A stretch of 6,854 nucleotides of DNA from DATHNF01 sp035486285. Lineage in GTDB: Bacteria > Patescibacteriota > Saccharimonadia > Saccharimonadales > UBA4665. Location of the stretch: NCBI GenBank assembly GCA_035486285.1, contig DATHNF010000064.1, forward strand, positions 1 to 6,854. The letters run 5' to 3'. Positions 1 to 6,235 of the stretch are shown piece by piece; the stretch's first letter is position 1, and each line of letters starts with the position of its first letter. The notes beneath the pieces were generated by a model that was not told the origin of the DNA, did no database searches, and saw only the letters and a program-made list of their open reading frames with translations. The position numbers and the translations under genes are program-made.

Positions 1-830
1 ATGTCAATCTTCTCCTGCTCGCCAACTTCGGAAACGACAGCATTGACGCGCGTGCCATGGCCCCCGACAAAGGTACCGACCGGATCAACACCTGGCACGC
101 TACTGGCAACAGCGATCTTGCTGCGTACGCCAGCTTCACGGGCAATACCCTTAATCTCGACGGCGCCATTCTCCATCTCCGGCACTTCGGCGCGGAATAG
201 CCACTCGATAAACGGCGTGTTGCCGCGGGAAACTACTAGCTGCGGACCACGGAAACCACGCTCCACGTCCTTAAGGAAGACTTTCAGACGCTGGCCCGGG
301 TAGTAGCGCTCGCCTTGGATCTGCTCACTGCGCGGCATGATACCTTGAGCCTTACCGAGGTCGATACGGACGATATTGCCTTCCACGCGGGCAACCGTGG
401 CGTTAATAACAGTACCGATCTTGTCCTCGTACTCGGCCATAATGATTTCGCGCTCGGCTTCGCGTAAGCGCTGCAGTACGACCTGCTTAGCAGTTTGAGC
501 AGCTACCCGGCCGAAGCTCTCGGGTTTCTGGTGAATCTCGACAGTTTCGCCGATGGCGGCGTTCTTGCGCATTACCTGGGCGTCTTTGAGACTAATCTCA
601 TACGCCTCGTCGGTAACTTTGTCGACGATCTCTTTGCTGACATAGGCGTCGACATCGCCGGTGTTGAGGTTCATCTCGACGCGGATTTCCTGCTCGCGGT
701 CACCATAATCACGCCGGTAAGCGGCCGCCAGGGCTTGCTCGACGACTTCCTTAACGGTTTCTTCGGGCAAATTTTTCTCTTCGGCAATCGTCCGGATGGC
801 GACAGCCAGTTGTTTCATGTCTAAATCCAT
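1..830 (-). CDS. nusA: Transcription termination/antitermination factor NusA, N-terminal part (runs off the left edge)
   Basis: NusA binds RNA polymerase and nascent RNA in the cytoplasm and modulates pausing, intrinsic termination and antitermination. The 276 visible codons read from ATG at 830-828 and the frame is open to the window edge, so the C-terminus is missing. Residues 1-130 form the N-terminal polymerase-binding domain, with the typical opening AIRTIAEEKNLPEE and ALAAAYRRDYG. Residues about 136-201 are the S1 RNA-binding domain, ending VVSR. From about 207 the sequence shows the family block LFRAEVPEMENGAVEIKGIA, then IAREAGVRSKIAV and DPVGTFVGGHGTRV, the start of KH1 with its GxxG loop at 256-259. 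A Shine-Dalgarno AAGGA (842-838) lies 7 nt before the ATG; a second in-frame ATG at residue 5 is a less likely start. The usual rimP neighbour is not upstream; an unrecognised gene is. Identification is very secure. Confidence 0.97.
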   Translation of the reverse strand, partial: MDLDMKQLAVAIRTIAEEKNLPEETVKEVVEQALAAAYRRDYGDREQEIRVEMNLNTGDVDAYVSKEIVDKVTDEAYEISLKDAQVMRKNAAIGETVEIHQKPESFGRVAAQTAKQVVLQRLREAEREIIMAEYEDKIGTVINATVARVEGNIVRIDLGKAQGIMPRSEQIQGERYYPGQRLKVFLKDVERGFRGPQLVVSRGNTPFIEWLFRAEVPEMENGAVEIKGIAREAGVRSKIAVASSVPGVDPVGTFVGGHGTRVNAVVSEVGEQEKID

Positions 831-847
831 GTTGTGTTCCTTTCTTT

Positions 848-876
848 ACTATATCCAAATTGTCATGGTCTCTAAA
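848..876 (-). promoter_or_regulatory. Possible proximal nusA promoter
   Basis: TTTAGA (876-871, 4 of 6 to consensus) and TATAGT (853-848, 5 of 6) are separated by 17 bp and lie after the leader terminator. Transcription from here would bypass the terminator. The predicted start, near 841, would fall within the Shine-Dalgarno region, which weakens the case. This is inference from motifs only. Confidence 0.33.
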
Positions 877-878
877 TG

Positions 879-902
879 AAAAAAGCCGACCACTTCGGCC
901 GG
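879..902 (-). terminator. Intrinsic terminator / putative attenuator in the nusA leader
   Basis: On the minus-strand RNA a 6-bp stem CCGGCC/GGUCGG (902-897 with 891-886, one G-U pair) encloses a 5-nt loop GAAGU and is followed by C and six U residues (884-879). It can end transcripts of the upstream unrecognised gene (stop at 943). It also lies between a strong promoter (946-917) and nusA, so it could act as a leader attenuator. The hairpin is seen directly; the regulatory role is inferred. Confidence 0.8.
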
Positions 903-916
903 ACTTAACACTTATC

Positions 917-946
917 ATTATAACCCGGCCCCGCCTTCTAAGTCAA
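917..946 (-). promoter_or_regulatory. Strong sigma-70-type promoter upstream of the nusA leader terminator
   Basis: TTGACT (946-941, 5 of 6) and a perfect TATAAT (922-917) are spaced by 18 bp. The -35 box contains the TGA stop codon (945-943) of the upstream gene. The predicted start near 910 lies only a few bases before the terminator hairpin, so an untreated transcript would be about 30 nt unless polymerase reads through into nusA. Confidence 0.6.
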
Positions 947-1461
947 TCTTCATCTCCATGATTATGGAGCGGTATGGTAAGCTCACCAGCCCCGCTATCT
1001 ACGATATCCCAGGCTTCGGTTATGCCTTGATCATCTGGACCTGGGCGAAGAAACGTCTGCGAGGCGCTAACGATACGCCAGATGTTATCCTTGGTAGGCC
1101 CGATTTCTTGTGCTCCCAGCACCAAAACCTCAAGGGGGGTTTTCATTTCATCCTCAATCCAAAGTTCTTTGTTCGGCTCAATGAGCCATAAGCCCTGTAC
1201 CTGCGTGCCGACTATGCCATGTCTTGAGAAGAGCATTACTAATCTCCTTAGCACATTAATCGTCTTAAGGGCGCCCTCACCTAGTTCATCGGCCGACTGT
1301 GGTGTAAGCTCGTGGCTAAGACTAAGCCGTTCATGAAGATTGGGAAGCTGTAACCCGTCGCTTAAAACAGCAAGCGTGTTGACAGGGTCCTGCTCAAGCG
1401 TCGCGAGACGATCCGCAAATTCATGTTGGTCGTCGCGAGATAAAAAAGGTTCTCCAATCAT
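943..1461 (-). CDS. Unrecognised protein, 172 aa
   Basis: I do not recognise a family. The frame is open further upstream to a TTG at 1497, but that codon overlaps the -10 box of a good promoter (TTGACA, 17 bp, TTTAAT), so it would not be within the transcript. The first ATG inside the transcript is 1461-1459, giving a 172-aa protein starting MIGEPFLSRDDQ. The N-terminal half is helical-looking and leucine-rich. The region equivalent to GIVGTQVQGLWLIEPNKEL and PLEVLVLGAQEI looks like a series of beta strands, and the C-terminus is Asp/Glu/His-rich (HNHGDED). No signal peptide or membrane segment is visible, so it is probably soluble and cytoplasmic. It sits directly upstream of nusA, where rimP is found in many bacteria, but I see no RimP motifs. 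That the gene is real is likely, given its promoter, strong Shine-Dalgarno and following terminator; its function is unknown. Confidence 0.72.
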   Translation of the reverse strand: MIGEPFLSRDDQHEFADRLATLEQDPVNTLAVLSDGLQLPNLHERLSLSHELTPQSADELGEGALKTINVLRRLVMLFSRHGIVGTQVQGLWLIEPNKELWIEDEMKTPLEVLVLGAQEIGPTKDNIWRIVSASQTFLRPGPDDQGITEAWDIVDSGAGELTIPLHNHGDED

Positions 1462-1476
1462 ACACGTACACCCGTA

Positions 1477-1483
1477 CCTCCTT
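1477..1483 (-). promoter_or_regulatory. Strong Shine-Dalgarno with unusual spacing
   Basis: AAGGAGG (1483-1477) is a near-perfect ribosome binding site, but it lies 15 nt before the in-frame ATG at 1461. A GTG at 1471, at the ideal 5-nt spacing, is out of frame and opens a 16-codon ORF ending with TGA at 1423-1421 that overlaps the start of the main gene. The long spacing may be tolerated, or the short ORF may couple translation. Confidence 0.6.
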
Positions 1484-1496
1484 ATATGTGATGACA

Positions 1497-1525
1497 ATTA
1501 AACATCCAATATAGTGGTTTGTCAA
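1497..1525 (-). promoter_or_regulatory. Promoter of the unrecognised gene at 943-1461
   Basis: A perfect TTGACA (1525-1520) is followed after 17 bp by TTTAAT (1502-1497, 5 of 6). The expected start is near 1490, giving a leader of about 30 nt with an AAGGAGG site. The -35 box overlaps that of the divergent aminopeptidase promoter. Confidence 0.68.
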
Positions 1526-1546
1526 TTAACCGAGACGTGCTATAGA
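1519..1546 (+). promoter_or_regulatory. Promoter of the M1 aminopeptidase gene
   Basis: TTGTCA (1519-1524, 5 of 6) and TATAGA (1541-1546, 4 of 6) are spaced by 16 bp. The ATG at 1557 begins only 10 nt after the -10 box, so the mRNA would have a leader of just a few bases, and no Shine-Dalgarno is present. The -35 overlaps the TTGACA of the divergent promoter, so the two may compete for polymerase. Confidence 0.5.
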
Positions 1547-1556
1547 CTGTATTAAT

Positions 1557-4127
1557 ATGAGTAAAAAAGTGACGCGGCTGTACGCCCAATTTCAGCCGGA
1601 GCATTATCAGTTAGCGTTAACGCTAGACAAAGACGCCATGGCCTTCCATGGCACGGTAACGGTGCGCGGCAAGAAGATCGGTCGGCCAAGTCAGCGGCTG
1701 ACGTTTCACCAAAAAGATTTGAAAATCACTTCGGCTACTATTGTCAAGCACGACAAAAAAGGCGATGTATCTCTGCCGATCAAGCGCATCAACAACCAAA
1801 ACAGCTTCGACGAAGTCCGCTTGCACACCGGCGGCATGGTCTACCCGGGCCAGTATACGGTGGTTATGGAATTCAACGGTAAAATCACTAAGCACATGAA
1901 CGGCATTTATCCCTGCTTCTTCACGCATGATGGCCAGGACAAGAAACTCCTTGCCACGCAGTTCGAAAGCCACTTCGCGCGTAATGCTTTCCCCTGCATT
2001 GACGAGCCCGAGGCCAAAGCTACGTTTGACTTAACATTGACGAGCCCGGTTGGTGAAACAGTTATATCTAACACCCCCGTCAAAGAGCACCATGAAAAAG
2101 ACAAACTACAAACTAACAGCTTCGAGACAACACCCAAGATGTCAACCTACCTGCTGGCGTTCGTGCTTGGCGAGATGGGGTACGAAGAAGGCACTACTAA
2201 GAGCGGTACCGTTATCCGCAGCTATGCAACTCCGGATAATGCGCGGTTTGCCAAGTCGAGCGTTCAGGACGCTGTTAAAATCGTGGAGTTTTTTGAAGAC
2301 TACTTCGCGATTCCTTACCCCCTGCAAAAGCTCGACATGGTAGCCCTGCCGGACTTTACGGTTGGCGCCATGGAGAACTGGGGCTTGATGACGTTTCGGG
2401 AGTCAATCCTGCTCGTGGACGAGGAGTCAACAAGTATTGAAAGCCGGCAAGTTTCGGCATTGGTGATTTGCCACGAAGTCAGTCATCAGTGGTTCGGTAA
2501 TCTCGTTACCATGAAATGGTGGGACGATCTCTGGCTGAACGAAAGTTTCGCCAATATGATGGAATACCGCGGTGTCGACGCGATATTTCCGGAATGGAAC
2601 ATTTGGGAACAATTCGTGAGCCACGAGTCTGTTTCAGCAAAGCGACGCGATAGCCTCAGCGACGTGCAACCGGTACATATCGACGTCAACCACCCTGAGG
2701 AAATTAATACGGTCTTCGATCCGTCGATTGTCTACGCCAAGGGCGGTACGCTGCTGCATATGCTGATGCACTACCTTGGCGAAGACGTCTTTCGCAAAGG
2801 CCTACAAGCCTATTTCAAGCAACATCAATATGGCAACACGCAAGCCGCCGACTTGTGGACGGCCTTCAGCAAAGCCAGTGGCCAAGACATAGATAGCTTT
2901 ATGGAGAATTGGCTGAGTAAGCCTGGTTACCCGCTCGTAGATGTCGACTGGAAGCCGGGGGCGCCAGAACTTAATTTGTCCCAGCAACGCTTCTTAAGTG
3001 ATCCGACGAGTAAAGACGCAGCGAAAACTATCTGGCAAGTTCCTTTGGCGCCCACCGTACCGCTGATGCCGAGCATATTAAAAACTGTTCGCTCTCAGGC
3101 ACACGTCGAGAAAGCCGACCAAGTACTTATGCTCAATCACAACGGCACTAGTTACTTTGTCCCGCGTTATAGTAATGCCGATCATCTGGAGAAGATTCGT
3201 CAAGCAATCAGCGACAAAAAAGTTTCAGATATTGATCGCTTACTGCTGCTTGACAACTACATTTTGCTACAGCGTGGTGGTATGGCTGAAACTGTCGAGT
3301 TATTGGACTTGGTGAGCAGCTACAAAGATGAGCCGAACGAGAATGTCTGGGGATTGCTATCGATGAGTATTGGCGAAGTCCGTCGACTAATCGAGAGTGA
3401 CGACAAAATCAATGACAAGCTCAACACCATGGTACAAGAGCTGGTCACCCCCTTGTTACCAAAGTTCGGCTGGGACGACAAGCCAAGTGATACCACGCAT
3501 ACACTGCGTATGCGTGGCCTCGTTTATTCACTTGCCGTCGGCGCTCAGGATCGCGCAACTATCGACACGGCCCTACACCGCTTTGCAAAGCTTAAGAAAC
3601 CGAGCGACTTGCCTGCTAGCACCCGTAGCGTTTCCTACTTTGCCGCCGCCCGGTATGGCAAAGAGGCCGATTTCCAAAAGCTGCTTCATCTCTATCGAAC
3701 TATCCCCAGTCATGACGAGAAAGAGGAAACTGCCGCCGGCTTTACCGCCGCCAAGAAACCGGCCCAAATCAAAGAGCTACTTGCTATGTTGATGACTAAG
3801 GATATCCGTAACCAAGATTTGCCTCATATGATCGCTTGGATGCTACGCAATCGCTACGCACGGGCCAATACTTGGCAGTGGGTACAAGACAACTGGCAGT
3901 GGTTGGTGGACGAACTGTCCGGCGACAAGCAATACGACACCTTGCCACGCTACAGCGGTAGCGTTTTCAGCAACACCGCTGAGCTGCAATCATATACCGC
4001 CTTCTTCGAACCAAAGAAATCAGAGATCGCCTTGCAACGCGCGATTGTACTTGGAGAACAAGAAATTCGGGGCCGTATTGCCTGGCGCGAACGCAACGAA
4101 GCCGCTGTCAAAAAGTATTTGAGCTAG
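1557..4127 (+). CDS. M1 family zinc aminopeptidase (PepN/ERAP-like)
   Basis: A zinc metallopeptidase that removes amino acids one at a time from the N-termini of peptides. The 856 residues match the usual full length. The N-terminal beta domain (about 1-190) contains QFE at 135-137 and the family block FARNAFPCIDEPEAKATF with DEP at 149-151. The catalytic domain (about 200-440) has the exopeptidase motif GAMEN at 270-274, then HEVSH at 306-310 and E329. This is the full HExxH-x18-E site, with zinc ligands H306, H310 and E329 and catalytic E307. Y393 (IVYAKGG) fits the transition-state tyrosine. A beta-sandwich follows (about 450-535), then a helical C-terminal domain like that of ERAP1. There is no signal peptide, so it is probably cytosolic and acts in peptide turnover. 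The gene appears monocistronic and nearly leaderless. Its stop overlaps that of the convergent yraN. All catalytic residues are present. Confidence 0.97.
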   Translation: MSKKVTRLYAQFQPEHYQLALTLDKDAMAFHGTVTVRGKKIGRPSQRLTFHQKDLKITSATIVKHDKKGDVSLPIKRINNQNSFDEVRLHTGGMVYPGQYTVVMEFNGKITKHMNGIYPCFFTHDGQDKKLLATQFESHFARNAFPCIDEPEAKATFDLTLTSPVGETVISNTPVKEHHEKDKLQTNSFETTPKMSTYLLAFVLGEMGYEEGTTKSGTVIRSYATPDNARFAKSSVQDAVKIVEFFEDYFAIPYPLQKLDMVALPDFTVGAMENWGLMTFRESILLVDEESTSIESRQVSALVICHEVSHQWFGNLVTMKWWDDLWLNESFANMMEYRGVDAIFPEWNIWEQFVSHESVSAKRRDSLSDVQPVHIDVNHPEEINTVFDPSIVYAKGGTLLHMLMHYLGEDVFRKGLQAYFKQHQYGNTQAADLWTAFSKASGQDIDSFMENWLSKPGYPLVDVDWKPGAPELNLSQQRFLSDPTSKDAAKTIWQVPLAPTVPLMPSILKTVRSQAHVEKADQVLMLNHNGTSYFVPRYSNADHLEKIRQAISDKKVSDIDRLLLLDNYILLQRGGMAETVELLDLVSSYKDEPNENVWGLLSMSIGEVRRLIESDDKINDKLNTMVQELVTPLLPKFGWDDKPSDTTHTLRMRGLVYSLAVGAQDRATIDTALHRFAKLKKPSDLPASTRSVSYFAAARYGKEADFQKLLHLYRTIPSHDEKEETAAGFTAAKKPAQIKELLAMLMTKDIRNQDLPHMIAWMLRNRYARANTWQWVQDNWQWLVDELSGDKQYDTLPRYSGSVFSNTAELQSYTAFFEPKKSEIALQRAIVLGEQEIRGRIAWRERNEAAVKKYLS

Positions 4128-4468
4128 AAGGCATTCTCGATAAAACCCAGGACAGCGAAGCTGTCGCCACCGATTTCAATGGCCGACAACATGTATTCGC
4201 CACGCCATTTAGACTCTTCAATATATGTATCAGCTGCCCGGCGCATCTGGTGTAGTTTGGTCGCGGTGATGGCCTCCAAGCCGCCACCCTGCTGGTTGCC
4301 GCGCCGGTACTTAACTTCGACGAAGTGCTTGACACCATCCTTTTCAGCCACGATATCAATCTCGCAGCGCGGCCGGCGCCAATTCTGCTCGATAATCTTG
4401 TAGCCCCGCATTTCCAGATAAACCCGGGCGGCCATCTCGGCTTTTCGCCCAGTCTCAGTCGTCGACAC
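4124..4468 (-). CDS. yraN: YraN / UPF0102 family, nuclease-fold protein
   Basis: A small protein of the UPF0102 family, which has a PD-(D/E)xK endonuclease-like fold and is linked to DNA or RNA processing, though its role is poorly defined. The frame is open to an ATG at 4627 and another at 4501. GTG at 4468 is preferred because AGGAGA (4479-4474) lies just before it, with 6 nt after AGGAG, and because it yields 114 residues beginning MSTTETGRKAEMAARVYLE, matching the family's normal length and start. Motif residues are E36-I-D38 and E51-V-K53 (FVEVKYR), the expected metal-site residues, followed by the family helix with KLHQMRRAA and the C-terminal FIENAF. The usual Gly before EID is Cys35 here. 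It overlaps the upstream DUF1653 gene by 14 bases, suggesting translational coupling, and its TAG stop overlaps the aminopeptidase TAG. Family assignment is firm; biochemical function is uncertain. Confidence 0.9.
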   Translation of the reverse strand: MSTTETGRKAEMAARVYLEMRGYKIIEQNWRRPRCEIDIVAEKDGVKHFVEVKYRRGNQQGGGLEAITATKLHQMRRAADTYIEESKWRGEYMLSAIEIGGDSFAVLGFIENAF

Positions 4469-4793
4469 GATCGTCTCCTGTATATCCCGAGAATTTGTCA
4501 TACTGGCTAGCAATATCCTCGGGAATGGTTTCGCCCAGGTATGTGAAGCGCGGCTTGGCTTGGGCCTGTACCGTGACAGTCTCAAAGAACATACCATACG
4601 GCCGGACGGTAATACGTGGTTTGGCATTTACTCCTAGCGGAATGTACGCCACGAGTTTCTCTTCGGTCTCGCTATGACGAGCCGCACCCAGTACCAGCAC
4701 GAGTAACCCTTTATAATGCTTGTAGACGCCAGCCTTCAATTCACTCATACAGTTCATTGTAGCAGCGGTATGGCTTACCCGCGAGCTACACAT
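4455..4793 (-). CDS. DUF1653 domain protein
   Basis: A small cytoplasmic protein of the DUF1653 family, whose function is unknown. Family hallmarks are GVYKHYKG (22-29), GAARHSETEE (36-45) with the AxHSET core, a V-Y stretch near 48-50, VRPYGMFFETV (63-73) and PRFTYLGE (81-88). The residues after about 90 (acidic, ending GDDRVDD) lie beyond the conserved core. Two starts are possible. ATG 4793 has AGGA (4802-4799) 5 nt upstream, giving 112 aa. ATG 4748 (MSELKAGVYKHYKG) resembles the usual family start but has no Shine-Dalgarno. I use 4793. It lies 50 bp after rnhB and overlaps yraN by 14 bases, so the three probably form one transcript. The two genes being coupled may mean a shared pathway, but that is only inference. 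Confidence 0.9.
   Translation of the reverse strand: MCSSRVSHTAATMNCMSELKAGVYKHYKGLLVLVLGAARHSETEEKLVAYIPLGVNAKPRITVRPYGMFFETVTVQAQAKPRFTYLGETIPEDIASQYDKFSGYTGDDRVDD
4474..4479 (-). promoter_or_regulatory. Shine-Dalgarno that decides the yraN start
   Basis: AGGAGA (4479-4474) lies just upstream of GTG 4468-4466, with 6 nt between AGGAG and the start. It sits inside the 3' end of the DUF1653 gene. The upstream ATG codons in the yraN frame (4627, 4501) lack a comparable site. Confidence 0.75.
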
Positions 4794-4843
4794 TATTATC
4801 CTAAACTTGTTTCTGGATGACGAGAGTGGAGATTTTCCAAAAA

Positions 4844-5428
4844 CTAAAGACTCGCTAACGCCTGGATGGGCTTGTAAGAGCGGCGATGTAGTTCAGTGAT
4901 GCCGTGGAGCTTGAGTTTTTGCAGATGCAAAGCAGTGCCGTAACCGACGTGTTGCTCGAAACCGTACTCCGGATACTTGGCGGCAATCCGCGCCATGAAA
5001 TTGTCGCGGGCCACCTTAGCAGCGATACTGGCAGCGCTAACTGCCGGTACGCTGGCATCGGCTTTGACAACTGCTCTGGCTTTCGGATTATCAGGAAGAA
5101 AGTTAAAATTGCCATCTATAATAATCTCGTCATAACTGGCGGCAAGCTCCTCCAGTGCCCGGCGCATGGCTAACGCGACAGCTGCTGTTAGCCCTAGGCT
5201 GTCTACCTCGCTCGGCGACGCCCAGCCTAAACCAACCGCTAGAGCTTTCGCCTGAATGATAACTGCTAGCCTTTCCCGCTGCTTCTTAGTAAGCCGCTTG
5301 GAGTCGGTAAGGCCCGCAATCGGCTGGCCCAAAATAACCGCGCCGGCTACAACCGGCCCCGCCCAACAACCCCTGCCAACTTCATCAATACCAACAATCA
5401 TAATTATCTTTAGTTTACCACTAAGCAT
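4844..5428 (-). CDS. rnhB: Ribonuclease HII
   Basis: RNase HII cleaves the RNA strand of RNA-DNA hybrids, removing misincorporated ribonucleotides and R-loops. The active-site block GIDEVGRG (13-20) supplies D15 and E16; D105 lies in IIIDGN and D124 in VKADASVPAVSAASIAAKVARD, completing the DEDD metal site. The C-terminal substrate-contact segment, YGFEQHVGYGTALHLQKL then LHRRSY (about 155-185), is intact. Length is 194 aa from ATG 5428, or 185 aa from ATG 5401 (MIVGIDEVGRG), a start typical of the family; neither has a clear Shine-Dalgarno. It is the first gene of a minus-strand unit followed by DUF1653 (50-bp gap) and yraN. The rplS gene, a common neighbour, is nearby but separated by an opposing gene. 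Function is secure; the exact start is not. Confidence 0.96.
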   Translation of the reverse strand: MLSGKLKIIMIVGIDEVGRGCWAGPVVAGAVILGQPIAGLTDSKRLTKKQRERLAVIIQAKALAVGLGWASPSEVDSLGLTAAVALAMRRALEELAASYDEIIIDGNFNFLPDNPKARAVVKADASVPAVSAASIAAKVARDNFMARIAAKYPEYGFEQHVGYGTALHLQKLKLHGITELHRRSYKPIQALASL

Positions 5429-5442
5429 AATCTTGTTATTGC

Positions 5443-5471
5443 TTGCTTTATAAAATTTATTATTATATAAT
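5443..5471 (+). promoter_or_regulatory. Promoter of the kinase-fold gene
   Basis: A perfect TATAAT (5466-5471) is preceded, after 17 bp, by TTGCTT (5443-5448, 3 of 6). The ATG at 5480 lies 8 nt after the -10 box, so the transcript would be leaderless or nearly so. No Shine-Dalgarno is visible. Confidence 0.5.
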
Positions 5472-5475
5472 TAAA
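5447..5475 (-). promoter_or_regulatory. Likely rnhB-operon promoter in the AT-rich divergent region
   Basis: On the minus strand TTTAAT (5475-5470, 3 of 6) and TATAAA (5452-5447, 5 of 6) are spaced by 17 bp. A second minus-strand -10, TATAAT, occurs at 5467-5462. The 51-bp gap between rnhB and the kinase-fold gene is very AT-rich, so which box is used cannot be decided by eye. Confidence 0.4.
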
Positions 5476-5479
5476 TATT

Positions 5480-6235
5480 ATGCCTAGCGTTAAGCGCGTA
5501 CTAATGCACAGTTTAGCTTCAACGGTAACCCCAGAAGTAAACCAGGTACGCCGCGAGCAACTCCAAGCTATACAGAATCAAACAAGACGCACCGGTGCCT
5601 TAGCGTTGCATGACGTTGCGACAAAGCGCCCTGAAGTAGTGGCCGCTTTCCTTGGTTTAGATTATCAACCTACAGCACTGGAACACGTTGGTAGCGGGTG
5701 CGAGTCAAATGTCTTTCGCCTCAACGAAAGCGATGTATTGAAAGTCAATTTCTTGAGCCTCATAATGTCAGGACGTAAACGACAAGAATACGCCCGTAGA
5801 GCTAGAGTTGAGCACCAAGCTATGAAGCACTACCTTGGTTCTTTTATAGTACCCCAGGAGACAGACTTAGCCACGCACCCTTCATTCCCTAATCGTGAAG
5901 CTACCCAAGCCACGCAGTCTTTCGTAGAAATCACCGACCCTCAGCTATTTCCATCTACCTCGACTCATGAGATGGCCCAAACTATCGGCCACTTGCGAGC
6001 GGAACAACCCGACATCATAGACCAGCTTAGTGAATTCCTTGTAAGAAGCCAGCGACTGTACAGAGAAGAAGGGTTGCTGCCTGACGTACTCGGTCACGGC
6101 AATTTAGTACTTGATGATGGCGGCAGCTTGAAAATGATAGACGGACAACCTATTGCGCCGCAATTCACAGATGCCCAAGCCAGAGCTGCGAGTAATCTCG
6201 GATATATGTCAGCAGCGCTAGAACTAGCGGCTTAG
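5480..6235 (+). CDS. Kinase-fold protein (atypical phosphotransferase or pseudokinase)
   Basis: A 251-aa protein that appears to have a protein-kinase/aminoglycoside-phosphotransferase-like fold. Visible elements in order: a helical N-terminus (about 1-50); a nucleotide loop VGSGCESNVFRL (70-81); the beta-3 lysine K88 in VLKVN; a helix with E111 (RVEHQAMKHY) that could pair with it; a hinge-like QSFVEI (146-151); a helix REEGLLPDVLG; a catalytic-loop-like DVLGHGNLVL (202-211); and a metal-binding MIDG with D221. The catalytic loop departs from the standard HxDxxxxN: the only Asp (D202) is 6 residues before N208, and the position after HG is Asn. It may still be active or may be a degenerate kinase. 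There is no signal peptide or membrane helix. The gene stands alone, opposite to rnhB and rplS, with its own promoter and a terminator at its stop. Substrate unknown. Confidence 0.75.
   Translation: MPSVKRVLMHSLASTVTPEVNQVRREQLQAIQNQTRRTGALALHDVATKRPEVVAAFLGLDYQPTALEHVGSGCESNVFRLNESDVLKVNFLSLIMSGRKRQEYARRARVEHQAMKHYLGSFIVPQETDLATHPSFPNREATQATQSFVEITDPQLFPSTSTHEMAQTIGHLRAEQPDIIDQLSEFLVRSQRLYREEGLLPDVLGHGNLVLDDGGSLKMIDGQPIAPQFTDAQARAASNLGYMSAALELAA

Noticed and set aside
495..824. Open plus-strand frame of 109 codons antisense to nusA
   Set aside because: It lies wholly inside the clearly conserved NusA coding sequence and the translation resembles no family; it is a shadow frame.
1495..1497. 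TTG as start of the unrecognised gene (184 aa)
   Set aside because: It overlaps the -10 box of the likely promoter and has no Shine-Dalgarno; the ATG at 1461 is a better start.
3397..3792. 131-codon plus-strand frame inside the aminopeptidase gene
   Set aside because: It is an alternate frame of the conserved C-terminal domain with Ser/Pro/Arg-rich, non-protein-like composition.
4469..4627. N-terminal extension of YraN from ATG 4627 or 4501
   Set aside because: It overlaps conserved DUF1653 codons, lacks family similarity, and the Shine-Dalgarno points to GTG 4468.
4794..4843. TTTTTGGAAAA-like hairpin between rnhB and the DUF1653 gene
   Set aside because: The stem is short and AT-only with no following T run, so it is not a credible terminator.
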